Below, in pieces: positions 47,482 to 59,913 of a stretch of 64,000 bases of DNA. The first letter of the stretch is position 1, and each line of letters opens with the position of its first letter. A model generated the notes under the pieces. The model was not told the DNA's origin. It did no database searches and worked only from the letters and a program-made list of their open reading frames with translations. Where the stretch lies: NCBI GenBank assembly GCA_013399895.1, contig VXBA01006151.1:248001-312000 (forward strand). The letters are read 5' to 3'. The stretch comes from Serilophus lunatus. Its lineage: Eukaryota; Chordata; Aves; Passeriformes; Eurylaimidae. A program made the translations under genes and the position numbers.

Positions 47482-50400
47482 GTCAGTATTGGAAATGGAA
47501 TACACAGAATCATAGAATCATTTAGGTTGGAAAAGGCCTTTGAGATCATCAAGCCCAACCATTAAACCAGCACTCTGTCACTTCAATGGGCAGCCTGTTC
47601 CAGTGCTTGACAACCCTTTCCATGAAGAAATTTTCCCCAATATCCAATCTAAACCTTCTGTGGCACAACTTGAGGCATTTCCTCTCATCCTGACACTTGT
47701 CAGCTGTAAGAAGAGACCAACCCTCGCCTCACTACAACCTCCTGTCAGGGAGTTGTAGAGAGTTATAAGGTCTCCCCTCAGCCTCCTCTTCTCCAGGCTA
47801 AACAATGCCAGGTCCCTCTGCTGCTCCTCACAGGACTTGTGCTCCAGACCCTTCACCATCTGCATTGTCCTTCTTCCACTCCAGCACCTCAATGTCTTGC
47901 TTGTTGTGAAGGTGATCAGTGTGATAAAAAGTTATATTTTTGTACAGCTTTGAAAGTTAGGGGTCTTATTTGAATCCTGAGGTAATATATCAAGTCAGTT
48001 TGTAAAGAGGAGAGAGGACTGTGCTGTGGGAACTGTTGGATGCCTTTGGAGTTACTGTGAGGTCACTCCAGGTTTCACAAGACTTGCCCAAGAACTGTCT
48101 TAAGCGAAAGTAATAACTTAATGTATCACAGGATTTAAAGTAGCATGGTTGAATGTTTTATGTGAATCTGACAATGTTTAGTATGTTAGATATGTTGTAC
48201 CATGGAAGTAACAATATCTTCTAGGTCACTAGAAATCTGCTTGAAACCATAGATACAAATGTATCTCTGAGATGAAGATTTGAGTTACTGTTAACTGTCT
48301 GAAAATAACCCTTGAAAGAGCAACTTCAGATAAACTTCAGGAAACGTTACAAAAATTGGAATTAAATGGTAAAAGCATTCAAAAAAACCCTCCTATGCAA
48401 TACAGCGAGCCTTATTTATGTTTATTTTCATTTATTTGAAATGATGGAAACAATAATCATTAAAGACTTTGTTCATATCATTTTACATGGAAGGGACTAC
48501 TATCGATGAGCATACGTGTTGATTGTATTGACAATCACATGCTAATAGATAACAAGACTTTTTTGTTATAAAATTTAAATATGTGTTTTCAGGACTTTTA
48601 GGAAGGGAATGTTGTTATTCCTCATCAATAGCTAATTGGTCATTTCTTACGAAATAATTTGTTGTGGGTTTTTTGCAATGTTTGCAAGCAGCACTGGAGA
48701 TGCTAGATTTTTAGAAAGAACTATTCCAGATATGATAAAAGAGACTGTAGATTTCATGGACTAGAGAACATCTTGAGGTGAAATTATACAATTAATTTTT
48801 CAAGCCTAACTTCATGGAAGATGAGTGGTACATTAATAGTTTATTTTCAACAAAACTTGACACTTTTTCTTGGATTGAACCAGTAGTATTAAATTGCCTG
48901 TTGAATAAAATTAATCCAGATGTAACCTGAGGCACTGTGACATTTTCCTTTTGATTTTTTTTTAATATATATCCTTCTATATGCCCATACCCAGTTTGAA
49001 GTAACACTGGAATAGTTCTCAGTTTAAACTGATCTCTTTAAATTGCTTCCTTAAGTTCCCCCAGCATGTGCCTGAGCCAGCACTGTTACCCTAATCACCA
49101 ACGATCCCATGTCACTGTAATTGTGACCACTTAAATAAAGCTTTGAAGAATTCAGCTTGCATAGGTTTGCATGCAGCACCAGTCCTCTACTCTCTCCTTT
49201 TCCCTCTTATTTAAAAATATGCAGCTTGTTTCAAAAATTCTCTGTAGCTGTCCTGTAGCTGTTGTAGTGGGCAGATTCATCACCAGGGAAACATCTAGAT
49301 AATCAGCTCTTTATTTTCTCAGAGTTTTTGAGGAGAAGGAACTGTAGAGGCACGAGTAGAAAGCTTGTTTTCTGAGTCACTGTAATGTAGAGGCAAAACC
49401 AAGGGTAAAGTATGGATCAACAACAAGCAAAGGTATGCAAGAGTATGCACACAAAAAAAAAAATGAAGAAGGGAAAGAGAAAACTGTTGCCTCTCATTTG
49501 TTCTTCACACTTGTGCATGCCCATGTGCACCTCACATTTCTGCTGCTAGATGGAGTTGGATGATACAGTGGAATTACAGCCTTTGGTGACTGCCACTGAA
49601 AACTGCAGTGAGACCTGGAATAAAAGCTCCAGAAGTGCATGCCTATAACAAGTTTACTGAGAAGGATGGGAAACAAGGAGCTTCTTCAGCTGAATCTGAC
49701 TTGGAAGAGATAAAAGACAAATATCACCAAGGGAGAAAAAGTATCTCAAGCAGGTGTGTGTTAATGCATGTTTCATTTTATTTTCAGTCTTTATTTACAG
49801 ATTGCAGAATTCCTCTCTCTTTTTTTCCACATCTCAGAAGAGAGAGTGGGGCCTATGTTTGTAGGGGACAGTGAGAATGTGAGGTAGATTCAAATAGAGT
49901 AGAAATATATCAGTTTTTCAATAACATATCTCAACAATCATAAATGAAACAGTCACCCAAACTGATACAAGGCATTCCTTAATGCTGGATTTGGGCAGGG
50001 GAGACAGTTATATCTAACACTGAATCTTGACTGAATACTAATGAAGATAATGTACAAGAACTAGTATTTAGCATTCAACAAAAATATGCAGAACTTTTCA
50101 AATACTTCTTTCATTTAATCCAGCATCAGTATTCCCATTTGACTTTTATGAAGAAAAGTATAAAGTAAATATAAAACACTCTGTCCTTCGGCTTTCTGGG
50201 TCAGGAGATAAGAGTCCAGGATTTTATTTACATGCTGTGGCTGTATGTTGGAATAGAAAGGACCAGAGATAGTTACTTGCTGCTTTTGAGCTGCCTTGCT
50301 GAGTTAGTGGAAGAAATGTTTCCTTCTCCAGTACTGGAGTTTGAGATTGAATTTTTTGTTTCTTTATTCTTTTGCTGTCTACCATTAGCATAAACTTCAT

Positions 50401-53400
50401 TAAAATGTTCAAGCAGGATTTTTTTTTAAGCAGTGATCTTCTTTAGGTCTTTAACACAGTCATGAGCAGTGTATGTTCTAGCATCATTTGTAGTATGTTT
50501 AATAATGGTTCTTGCTCCATTTCTATAATTTTTGTCCCAAGAATACTGACAGTCCATTCCCTGCATCTTCTACAACTGCAGGCATTGCAAAGCAATTTAT
50601 TCAACCTCTTGGGAGCTGGTGTGAAGAAGTGATGATATGCATAATTTTAGGATTCTCCTTCCCATACCTATCTATTAAATTTTCTTTCCTACAGAACCAT
50701 TAAAATTAACACCTGTTTTATTGTTTATTTGCCTTGATTAGAGTGTCCTAGTCAGCTTGCCCACATTTGATCAAAGAGACTGATCCTGTTCACAAGGGGG
50801 AAAATGATGATGAATGAAGACACACTTTCTGAACTCAGTGCTCTGGAGAGAATTGAAGCCCCCAGTGCAAGAAAGTAGAAGGAAAGAAAGAAGTATCAAT
50901 TGTGAAAGTAGGACTGAAAAGAGGTGCACATGGAACCACAAGAAGATAGTGTACTCAGAATTTTGAGTTTTGTAAGGCATTAAACATTCAACAAAGAGAC
51001 CTTGTAATCTCTCTAGGTCTTATGACATCAGTTTTCTTCCATTCTTTCTGCTTAGCAGCAGGTCATCAGAACATGGCACAGTATCTTTTGCATCAACTGC
51101 AAGGAGAGAATGAGAAAGATTAGTAGGCATTTGTGTTGATGCACTGTTTTAGTTTGTGTGATGCTAAATGTCCTAAGCATGACTGTTCTTGTTGCTCAAT
51201 AAAGTTCTTGTTTTGAGAATATCATGACTTGCCCAACAAAACCAATGTCTTTCCTATTTTCCTGAGGTCTATTTGAATTGTGTGTGAATTTTAAATTAAC
51301 ACAGTTTGTTCACTAAATAGCACAAAAAAAAACAAACCGTGGTGCCTGGCATATGATGCTCTGTTCAAAATACTACCTTTCATGTTTTATTCAGATACAG
51401 TTTCTCAATAGAATTTTGTAGTAAATGCTTAAAATTTGTACCTCGTCTCCCCATTTGATTTCTGTCTCACACTAATATAATTCAGAAAGTGAGAGGGGAA
51501 TACGTAAAACATACCTTTAAATGTAAGTGATAGAAATACTACAGAGGTGATAGGAGTACTTGGCAGCCTGCTGTGATGGAGCATATGGAATTTCAACTGA
51601 TATTTCCCAGCTGCTGAAGGAATGCCTTTAGTAGCACTTCGTGAACCAGAGGAGCACATGAGAGATGGGGTTCCCAGGAATCAGTTGTGATAGCAGCTAC
51701 TCCTGAGAATTGTACTGTTTAGGAGATGCTCTCTTCCTGAAGTCTCTCCAAACCTCTGTTCTAAAGATGTAAGTCTTCTGGCTTCCTTAATAACCCTGTA
51801 TTGTTGTTGGTGAGACATCTGCTGTCGTACCTGCCAGTGCATACATACCTCAGAGGAATATTCCAGTTTTGCATCAGGATTAAGGTGGAGTCGGATGTTT
51901 CATTACATCCTGTTGTTCCCTTTCTGCCCAGAGCCATAGTCTTACTCTGCTGGACCTGTCCTGTGTCAGCCATTCCAGCTGGCAGGTGGCCACAATCTCT
52001 GGATGAGAGCACCAAAGTGGAAGCAATAAAAAAAAAGAGCAAATGGAATTTACAAAGTTTTAAAATATGGTTCTTTCCTTTTTATCTGCTGTGGATTAAT
52101 TATCACTTCAGTGCATCAGTGGTGATGACTGGAGATATCTCAGTATGCTGTTATGAAAATAGTACCTTTTGCATGCAGAATTATGTCATATTTCCTGGCC
52201 ATCTTAGATTGCATCATGTCTATTCCAAAACCTGATTTGCTCTACAGACCTGGAAATTTTGCTTCATGACAGGCATTTTTTAGGTTCTCTTATAGCGCCT
52301 ATTAGTTTTCATTCGTTGTCTGAAATACTTACTTCCCAGATTTTTTATTTTCGGTTATACTGCCAGGAAGCCTGAAATTATAAAAGGCTGTCATTCAGTT
52401 GTAAAAGAATGTAAAAAAAAATCCCCTCATCCATTAAGCTCCTTGACTTACAAAGCAATGCCTGAGAATTTAAAGACTGGTATAAGAAACAGCAGATTAT
52501 AGGATGAAAAGCACAACCTGTTTGAATTTTGCAGGGATAAAAAAGAATGTGCTTAAATTGAATTAGGGCAGCTTGGCATCATACTCCCACAGAAGTACTG
52601 CTGTCTTATAAAGGCAGTTAGAAAGTATAAAGCAAAGACACAAAGAAGCAATACCAATATATGATGGATGCCATTTACTAATGAAATTTCTTTCTGTTAA
52701 GGTGTGTTTGCTCTCAGTGACAGACAGCTCTGCATTTATTTTGACGTTGATTGCATTACCAAAAATTTGATGGTGATATAAATTCTATTAGTAGACACTG
52801 TGAGCACAGATTTGACCTCAGACTTCCTTCTCTTCCAGATTTCTTGGAAAGACATAATATTGACATATAGCTGTATGTGCCAAGAATTGTCAAATCTAAC
52901 AGTTTGATTAGGACTTTAAATAATAGTTAATTGTTGGTGTTTGGGGTTTTTTCGAACTATGTCATTATATTTAAGAAAAAAATTGATTTTTAAATTAGAA
53001 TAAGATTGTTAATTATATTTAAAACTTTTCAATATCATATTTCAAAGTCTCCTTACATTCAGAACCTTCACTTGGAACCTACACTACTGAAGTTACAGTA
53101 AGGCATATTATTTTAGCTCACTGTATGGAATTGCTGTTATACATTGTGATCATGTGATAATTGTTGATGGCTAGGATGACAAATTTTATGACCAAATTTT
53201 TATTTAGGGTGACAACATTATGATGGAGTCTAGGTCACAAAGCTCTGCAGACCTTCATCAAAAGTGGACAAACTCCTTTTAACTGTTGTAAAAGGGGTTT
53301 TGGGAGGTAGAGGGTGTTTGGTATTTTCTTGGCAAATCAGTTTCTATAGTTTTGCAAGGATTTCTGTTGGAACAAGGTTATATGTTGGTTTTATTTTTTA

Positions 53401-56400
53401 GAGCTTTACAAGAGGCCATAATTTAGAAAATTAATTCACTTTAAGGTATTATCAATAATCAGTTTAGGCTCTCTAATTTACATGCCCAATTACAAAATTT
53501 ACATCTGTTCATAAGCCATCCTTAAAAAATTCTGGTTATTCAGAATTACAACAGTTCATTGTTTGTAGTGGTCAAACCTGCAAGTTCAATGGCACTTTAT
53601 ACAAATTTCTTAAAGACAATTCTAGTACTGCTCATGTTGAAGTTTTGTAACTTAATGTCTGAATTTAGGTTTACAAAACTCCCTGATTGTGTGGTGGGTT
53701 TATGCACTTCTTTTTATGCAGAGTAGTAAATTATTACAGTTTGTGAACACATAGGAAAATTTATCAGAAACTGTATTTGCTAGAAATGCAGCTTTGTAAA
53801 TTGTTTTAAGAGAAGACATTTTAGCAATCAAAGACACATCCCACCCTAAAGAATCAAGTTGAATATTACAAATTTGTGCTTGTGTTAATCATAAAGCTGC
53901 TTTATTCAGTCCTCTCTTTGGGGTAAAAGATGTGGATGCTCAGTTAAATGTGCAGTTATTTTATAAGGAGGCCAATAGGTGCTATGGTTGCTGAGCTGCA
54001 GTGTCTGTTCAAGAGTAAAACATCTTGTTTCCTGAAGAGCACTTTATCTGTCCTGTAATTACAGGAGCTCTGTTTTTTGTCCCTTTTTCTGGCTGGGGAT
54101 TTCTTACTTAAACAATGCAATTTATATTTTTGAAATTAAAAATCACAAGGATATTAATTATTGTTTACATTTAAGTGTTGAATTGCCTAATATTAAACAA
54201 TACAAGCAATACATAGAACAGTGCCTGAATGACCAGCTTGTCTTGAATTAGGTATTCAAACACTTGTGTGGGTTCTGTCTGTGCTTTTTTTTTTCAGGGA
54301 AAGGGAAATTATACATGTTTGGCAGTAACGACTGGGGCCAGTTAGGACTAGGATCAAAGAACACTGTCAGCAAACCAACATGTGTTAAAGGTTTGTTTAA
54401 TTTTTTGTATTTCTTTTATTTGTCTTTTTGAAAGGAGCTCCTTGTGAAAAGGCACTTCATAAGGTGCAGCTCCAAAATAAATAATGTTGCTATGTTTACT
54501 CATCATGTGTAGCATATTACTTGTAGCTTAAAAGGATCCCTGACTGACTTTCCATCATTTCCAAATCCTGAGTCCTTTTGCATTTGAAGGTTGCTTCAGC
54601 TGCACAGAATCTTGTAATTTTTGAGGCCTATGATTTTTGTAACATTTGCCTTTTCTGACAAAGCACATCTTCATTGTTTCTGCAAAGACAATAATCAGAT
54701 GCTTGATCTCTGCATTGTTGTCTATGTGTTAGAAATCAGAGTTCCAACAGCATTGTGTAACCTTGGTAACATTTTTGTCTTAGCAACTTTGTAATTGAAA
54801 AAAAATCTATAGAAACTTTCTACAAACACTGCTACATTTTTAGCAAGTATAAGAAGTGCCCAAGCGATTATAAATGTTAATACGTTTATATGAAGTAGCA
54901 AAATAAATGCCTGTATTCTTTCATGTGTTGTAAAATACGTTTTCATTGCACTGTGATCTTCTTGATCTTTCCCAGCCAATTTTATCTTCTCAAACAAAAC
55001 TAAGTCAATACTTTTCCCTATCCCCTTACTTATGTCAAGTCAGATCTATCCCATTAACACATTTCTTTTCACCATTAAATGTTTATCTTCATCCTTTCTC
55101 CCAGCAGATCGATCTGTTAGCTTATTGTTAAAAACAAATTATCCTGCTTGTTCAAACTCTGTTCTTCCTGATTTAGTTTATTCTGCTGTCCTTTATTTGC
55201 TCCTGTCTCTATTTCACTTCAGAGGGAGAATGCAACTACTCTCAGGTTCACATATTCCGTCAGCCATGAGAGACATTGGCTTAGATGGATTGGGTGTCAA
55301 GTTTTGTTTTCATTGTCAATTTACATTGGAGAATAAAAGATGAAGAGAAGATGACTGCAATTCAAACCAGATGTGGCATCCACTGAAAAAAGTCACAAGG
55401 GGGGCATCTTTCCTTTCTTGGCAATAGGCAGCAGGAGAAATTCTTGGCGCTTTTCTCACTGCCTTTGGTCAGCACTTGTTTTTAGGAATGGGGTTGCAAG
55501 GACATATTTCAGTTTCTTCTTGGAGCCAAATGGTTGTGTCTGCATGTGTTCTGAGAAAATATCTTCTGGGACTTGACTAGAGGCTAATGAAATTGGTTAT
55601 GAAAAATCACCAGCAACACTGTAGATACAGCTCATCTCATCATATACAATTGATTAGCCTAAGTGGGAAAAAGGCTAGGGAACAGAGGCTTCTGAAGAGC
55701 TGATTAAGATCATCACTGAATTTATATACAGAGTTTAGGGATATAAAGCAGCAAATTAAGATTGTAGGAAGAAGACAGTATTGGAATTGTTCGGGTTCCA
55801 GCCTGATGGTAATGTTAGGTGTGGGATAGAATATGCAGGAATTTGAATTTGGACAATTTGGACAAATTATTTGAACAGTTTATATCTGTGAGGTAGGCCA
55901 GAGGCAGTTCATGCTTAAGTAGATAGATGTATTTGGTGACTTGGTAGGTGGTAGAAGGGATTTTAGTCTGAATATTATGGTTCTGATGAAAGTTGATTTG
56001 GAAGGACTGAAAAAGGGTTTGCAAAAGGGAAGACTGTTGTTGGCTTCATCATGGACTAGTGCAATAGAAAAGAAATTAAAGATATATTATGTAACAATAA
56101 TGATGCTTTAAGAGTATTGCATAGAGTACATGGACATGACAGAGATAAATTATTTACAACAACCAATAATTGGATAGAGGATGGAAAAGTCAGTGATATT
56201 GCTTATCCCTCTGTTTCTGAAATGTAGTGCACTTGGCATGGAGAAAAGGCACCTCTGTACTCTTTCTTTCCCAGCAAAATAACTCTTGACTCCTCTCACA
56301 TACATTCTCAGTCCTTCAAATCAACCAGACTGCAGAGAAGTGCATTCAATGTGTGGGTGGTATTTGAGCTGAAATTGAGACAGGATGGCATATGCAGAAA

Positions 56401-59400
56401 AAGTAGGCTCAATTCCTCAGGAATTGAGTTTAGTGATCAGTAAGAGGGCAGTACACGGCAAAAGTCTAGGAAAAAAGGTTTATGTGCATTATCAAGGGAG
56501 ATAGGGATGGTAAGACAAAAGAATAGTATGGTTTTAAAGATCTAAGATATTGGGAAAAGCATAAGAGGGAGTTAAGAATAGTACTGTTAATGAAAACTGA
56601 AGATGGCTTTAAACATGCATTTTGTCGTGCAACTTGATATATTCTTTGAGGCATATCCTACAAATGGTAAATTCCAGGGACTGTGGCACTGGGATGAAGC
56701 AACCATCACCAAGTTAACTCGAGTGTCCAGGCTTTTAAGGTCTGATCTGCTCTTTTATCTTGGTGGAATACTGATCTAAGGAGTCATGTGCAAGGTTCAA
56801 ATGGGCAACGGATTTTATAATCATTCTGAGCTCCCTCTGGAGCACAGAACATTTTGTTGTTGAACCAGTTATTGGCTTGTTTATAACTTTCCCTCTGCTT
56901 TTGCTTTAATTCATAGCTTTAAAACCAGAAAAACCAAAACTTGCCGTTTGTGGAAGAAACCACACTTTAGTTTACACAGGTATGTAACCTATATTTTACA
57001 TATATATATATATATATAAAAATAGATTTCTTCCTTTGCTTTCATGCAAAATTGCATTAGGAGCCCCAGGAGTGTTGTGGAAGGAAAAAGAAATTAAAAT
57101 AGGGCTGCTAAATCTTGGGATTTTTGATATATCCAGTTCTTAGAATGTTTGATTTATTCTGAGCCAATGCATTTATAAACTAATGTTATATAGCAGTTTG
57201 CCAGCAATAGACACAGGGAAAAATTTCTTACTGGCATTTGTGGTATGGTTAACAATTATCAATATTTCATTTAAGCCCTGTAAAGGTATATTGTTATTAT
57301 TATTATTATTATTATTATATACATCTGTACTTAAATTTACCTTTGACAAATTATCAGTATGAAGTTATGTATTTGAGTAAATATAGTAGAACTGCATGTT
57401 TTCTAGTCTTCATATTTTGTTTGCATTTTTGTTTAGACAACATAGTCTGCTATTTTGATGACAAGTTGCTTTATTAAGCTATAAAGAAATAAAATGTAAA
57501 TTTAAACGTAAAAATATATTTGGAGAGGGACAGTATACAGAAAATTTATGCAAATTCTTGTCATGTTTCTAAAATTTATGTAATGGAATAGCTGACTTTG
57601 TGGATGCAATCCTTTAGCTTTCAGTAATATTATAAAGAGGGATGTTTGATTATTAGGAGGTTTATATAAGTGAAGACCCTGAGCTCTGTAAATAAGACTA
57701 TTAGAATAAAAGAGAACATTTTAATAACAGTGCAAGACTGCACAGGGTAAATATTAGTCACTTTTGGTGTACACACTGGCTGGGTCAATTGTGCACATTT
57801 ATATAGCAAGGACCATTTATAAATTATATGTGAGTTGCTTATCACATTTCTGTCTGGATTTGTGTTAATAATGGGCCTTATCTGTTTCATCATAGATGAG
57901 CACTTTAGATGTGAAACATACTAAAATTAAAAATATAAATCTTAAAGTTCTCTAAAGTTGAAGATATTTGTCACCAGCATTAACTTCAATTTTAAGATTC
58001 TAAAACAAAGCACCTATTTAATTGAAAGTTACTTAAATATTTAAAATTAGTAAAATATTTCTAATAAAAAACTAAGTAAAAATATATTTCATTCACAGTA
58101 CTCAAAAGTATCACATTATTAATGTCTTTAATTAATGTACTAATACAGCTTCAGTTTTCTTGTCTGTGACATCATTCACTGTTTTCCTCCCATTTTGTCT
58201 TAAAATATACATTATTCGTGGAAGGAATTGCTTCTGGCTACCAGGGCTACTGGTAGTCATTTTCTGAGAAGTCTTGCAGAACTTCAAATTATATTTATTT
58301 CTTAGATCAGTCTTCAGAACAATGAGGAATACAGTCAGCCTAAGTACACGTAAGGCCTTTAGGAAGTTCTGACCCAATCCTATGCAGCTTGTTAGCTACA
58401 ACAGAAACTCCTGATGTCAAATCAAGGGTATTTCAGGGCTGTAAATCCCAATGTTTCTGTGATGTTTTTCCAGAAAAAAAAAAGAAAAAAAAAGAAAAAA
58501 AGGAATTATTTGCTCCAATTTTTTCATTCTGTGCTTTTCTGTATGCAGAAAAAGGAAATATGTATGCTTCTGGAGGCAACAGTGAAGGTCAGCTGGGATT
58601 AGGTGACACAGAGGAAAGGACCACGTTTCATTTAATTAGTTTTTTTACCAACCAGCACAAGGTCAAACAACTAGCAGCTGGATCATACACCTCAGCAGCA
58701 GTAACAGGTAAGAGCAACTGCTAATAAAATCTATTTATGTGTGTCCAGCCTGTTGTTCCAGAGAAACACTTATTCATCAGCATTCTGTCTTCATATGTGA
58801 GTGTATTGTCTCTCCTCACTGTCTTCTTTCTTTGGTAAATGTAGTCATTTTTTGATTACAAATTGTCTATTTTACCACAGTCTGGTAAGGGATGACAGTC
58901 TTACTCATTTCCTACAATTTTTGTGAAAGCAGACCTTTTCCATGCATGATGGCCTGCAGTGTAACAACATGGACTAGTTTAGTAGAAATCTTTACAGTAT
59001 GAATATCATCAAAATGGAAAAAGTCTTCAGTTTATTTCCAGGGGAGCCAGCTGCAAAACATGGATCTTGTGAAAATGTAGCACCTATAATTTCCCTTCTT
59101 ACTGCAGCTAATTTGGTCTATTGGTACAGGCTACAAGTTATTTCCCACCAACAGGAAATATGCAGAGAGAAGACATCTCTTCTAGAAGAATGTAGAGGTT
59201 TTTCATGTTGTTTGATACCCATTATCAAACTGGCTGGTCTTAAACCTTCAACACCTCCTGTGGTAGTTTAAGGAAAGCAAAATGAAGGTGAGAAGTATAA
59301 TCACCTGTGAAGAGAACTGAAAAATAAGGCATGAATATGTGGGATGTGTACCAAAGTCAGAAGAGAGAATAAGTTTGAGAGAATGTAGAAGGAGTGACTT

Positions 59401-59913
59401 ATACTTAGAAATTAGAAGATGCCTTAAATTCGCCATAATATTTTCATACTGACTTGTATAAACTGAATTGTCTTACAGACTCAATCTTCCTCTTTCTGAT
59501 GGAATGTTTTTACACAGTCCTTTTTCTGTTGCTATTTGTGGTCTAACATCAGTTGGTGACTAAATGTTCTGTGTCACTTTTGAAAAACTTAAGGGATATA
59601 CCCTCTCACTTCAGACTCCTCTGCTGCATTGTGCAAAATATGTCCCTGAGATCATGACATTTAGTAGTATCATACAGAGTTTCTGAAACACTCTTCAATA
59701 GGTAGATTAGCATTGTATTAGTTTTTGGATTAAATCTGTTAACTACTTGTGTCTTTATTTTAGAAGATGGGCAGCTTTTTGTGTGGGGTGATAATTCAGA
59801 AGGTCAGATTGGCTTGGCCAATGAATCTTGTGTCAGTGTCCCTTGTCAAGTGGATGTTGGAAAACCCGTTTCCTCTGTATCCTGTGGATATTATCACTCT
59901 GCCTTGATAACAG
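47356..59913 (+). CDS. RPGR: RPGR, retinitis pigmentosa GTPase regulator (exons 2-6; gene continues beyond window)
   Basis: RPGR is a ciliary scaffold of the photoreceptor connecting cilium and other cilia. Its N-terminal RCC1-like seven-bladed propeller binds RPGRIP1 and PDE6D. Five exons here (47356-47481, 54298-54390, 56917-56979, 58549-58707, 59764-59913) join into 591 nt of open frame, the first half of the propeller. Typical RCC1-repeat strings are [62 protein letters not shown] and SCGYYHSALIT. Exon lengths equal those of human exons 2-6. All introns are phase 1, so each exon can be skipped without a frame change. Exon 7 and the rest, including any Glu/Gly-rich ORF15-type exon, are not in the window. 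Coding exon 1 is unresolved. Confidence 0.95.
47482..54297 (+). other. RPGR: RPGR intron 2
   Basis: 6.8 kb, GTCAG..TTCAG. Apart from the CR1 copy at its left end it is AT-rich unique sequence. A hydrophilic open stretch at 49608-49755 on the plus strand is unexplained. Confidence 0.85.
47503..47908 (-). mobile_element. CR1 LINE 3' fragment, 21 bp downstream of RPGR exon 2
   Basis: Minus-strand CR1 beginning with its inverted tail CACAGAATCATAGAATCA, then GGTTGGAAAAGGCCTTTGAG, ATCATCAAGCCCAACCATTA, GGTCTCCCCTCAGCCTCCTC and TTCTCCAGGCTAAACAATGC. It is the least diverged copy in the window and begins just 21 bp after the last base of exon 2. Confidence 0.95.
54298..54390 (+). CDS. RPGR: RPGR exon 3
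   Basis: This 93-nt exon follows an excellent pyrimidine tract (TTTTTTTTTTCAG) and ends AAAG|GTTTGT. It encodes [20 protein letters not shown], then KNTVSKPTCVK and a split Ala codon. The GxNxxGQLGxG signature of RCC1 repeats is clear. Confidence 0.96.
54391..56916 (+). other. RPGR: RPGR intron 3
   Basis: 2.5 kb, GTTTGT..CATAG. Nothing was recognised; a 91-codon minus-strand frame with a hydrophobic segment (54722-54997) is probably chance. Confidence 0.85.
56917..56979 (+). CDS. RPGR: RPGR exon 4
   Basis: This 63-nt exon runs from TTCATAG|CTTTAAA to ACACAG|GTATGT. It encodes [20 protein letters not shown], aligning without gaps with human [20 protein letters not shown]. Confidence 0.95.
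56999..57018. repeat. (TA)n microsatellite
   Basis: About nine TA units, 20 bp after the exon 4 donor. Confidence 0.9.
57291..57318. repeat. (ATT)n microsatellite
   Basis: About nine TTA/ATT units in RPGR intron 4. Confidence 0.9.
58473..58502 (+). repeat. A-rich (A)nG tract
   Basis: Interrupted poly-A (A10 G A9 G A7 pattern), 46 bp before the acceptor of RPGR exon 5. Confidence 0.85.
58549..58707 (+). CDS. RPGR: RPGR exon 5
   Basis: This 159-nt exon runs from TATGCAG|AAAAAGG to GTAACAG|GTAAG. It encodes [40 protein letters not shown] and QLAAGSYTSAAVT. An A-rich tract at 58473-58502 lies just upstream, but a good pyrimidine stretch separates it from the acceptor. Confidence 0.97.
58708..59763 (+). 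other. RPGR: RPGR intron 5
   Basis: 1.1 kb, GTAAG..TTTAG. No repeat or exon was recognised. Confidence 0.9.
59764..59913 (+). CDS. RPGR: RPGR exon 6
   Basis: This 150-nt exon runs from ATTTTAG|AAGATGG to ATAACAG|GTAAG. It encodes [40 protein letters not shown] and CGYYHSALIT. It is the last RPGR exon in the window. Confidence 0.97.

Larger units (their letters stand above)
56980..58548 (+). other. RPGR: RPGR intron 4
   Basis: 1.6 kb, GTATGT..TGCAG. It holds a (TA)n run at 56999-57018, an (ATT)n run at 57291-57318 and an A-rich tract at 58473-58502. Confidence 0.9.

Noticed and set aside
54722..54997. 91-codon minus-strand frame with a hydrophobic stretch in RPGR intron 3
   Set aside because: No family resemblance; AT-rich DNA commonly yields such chance hydrophobic frames.
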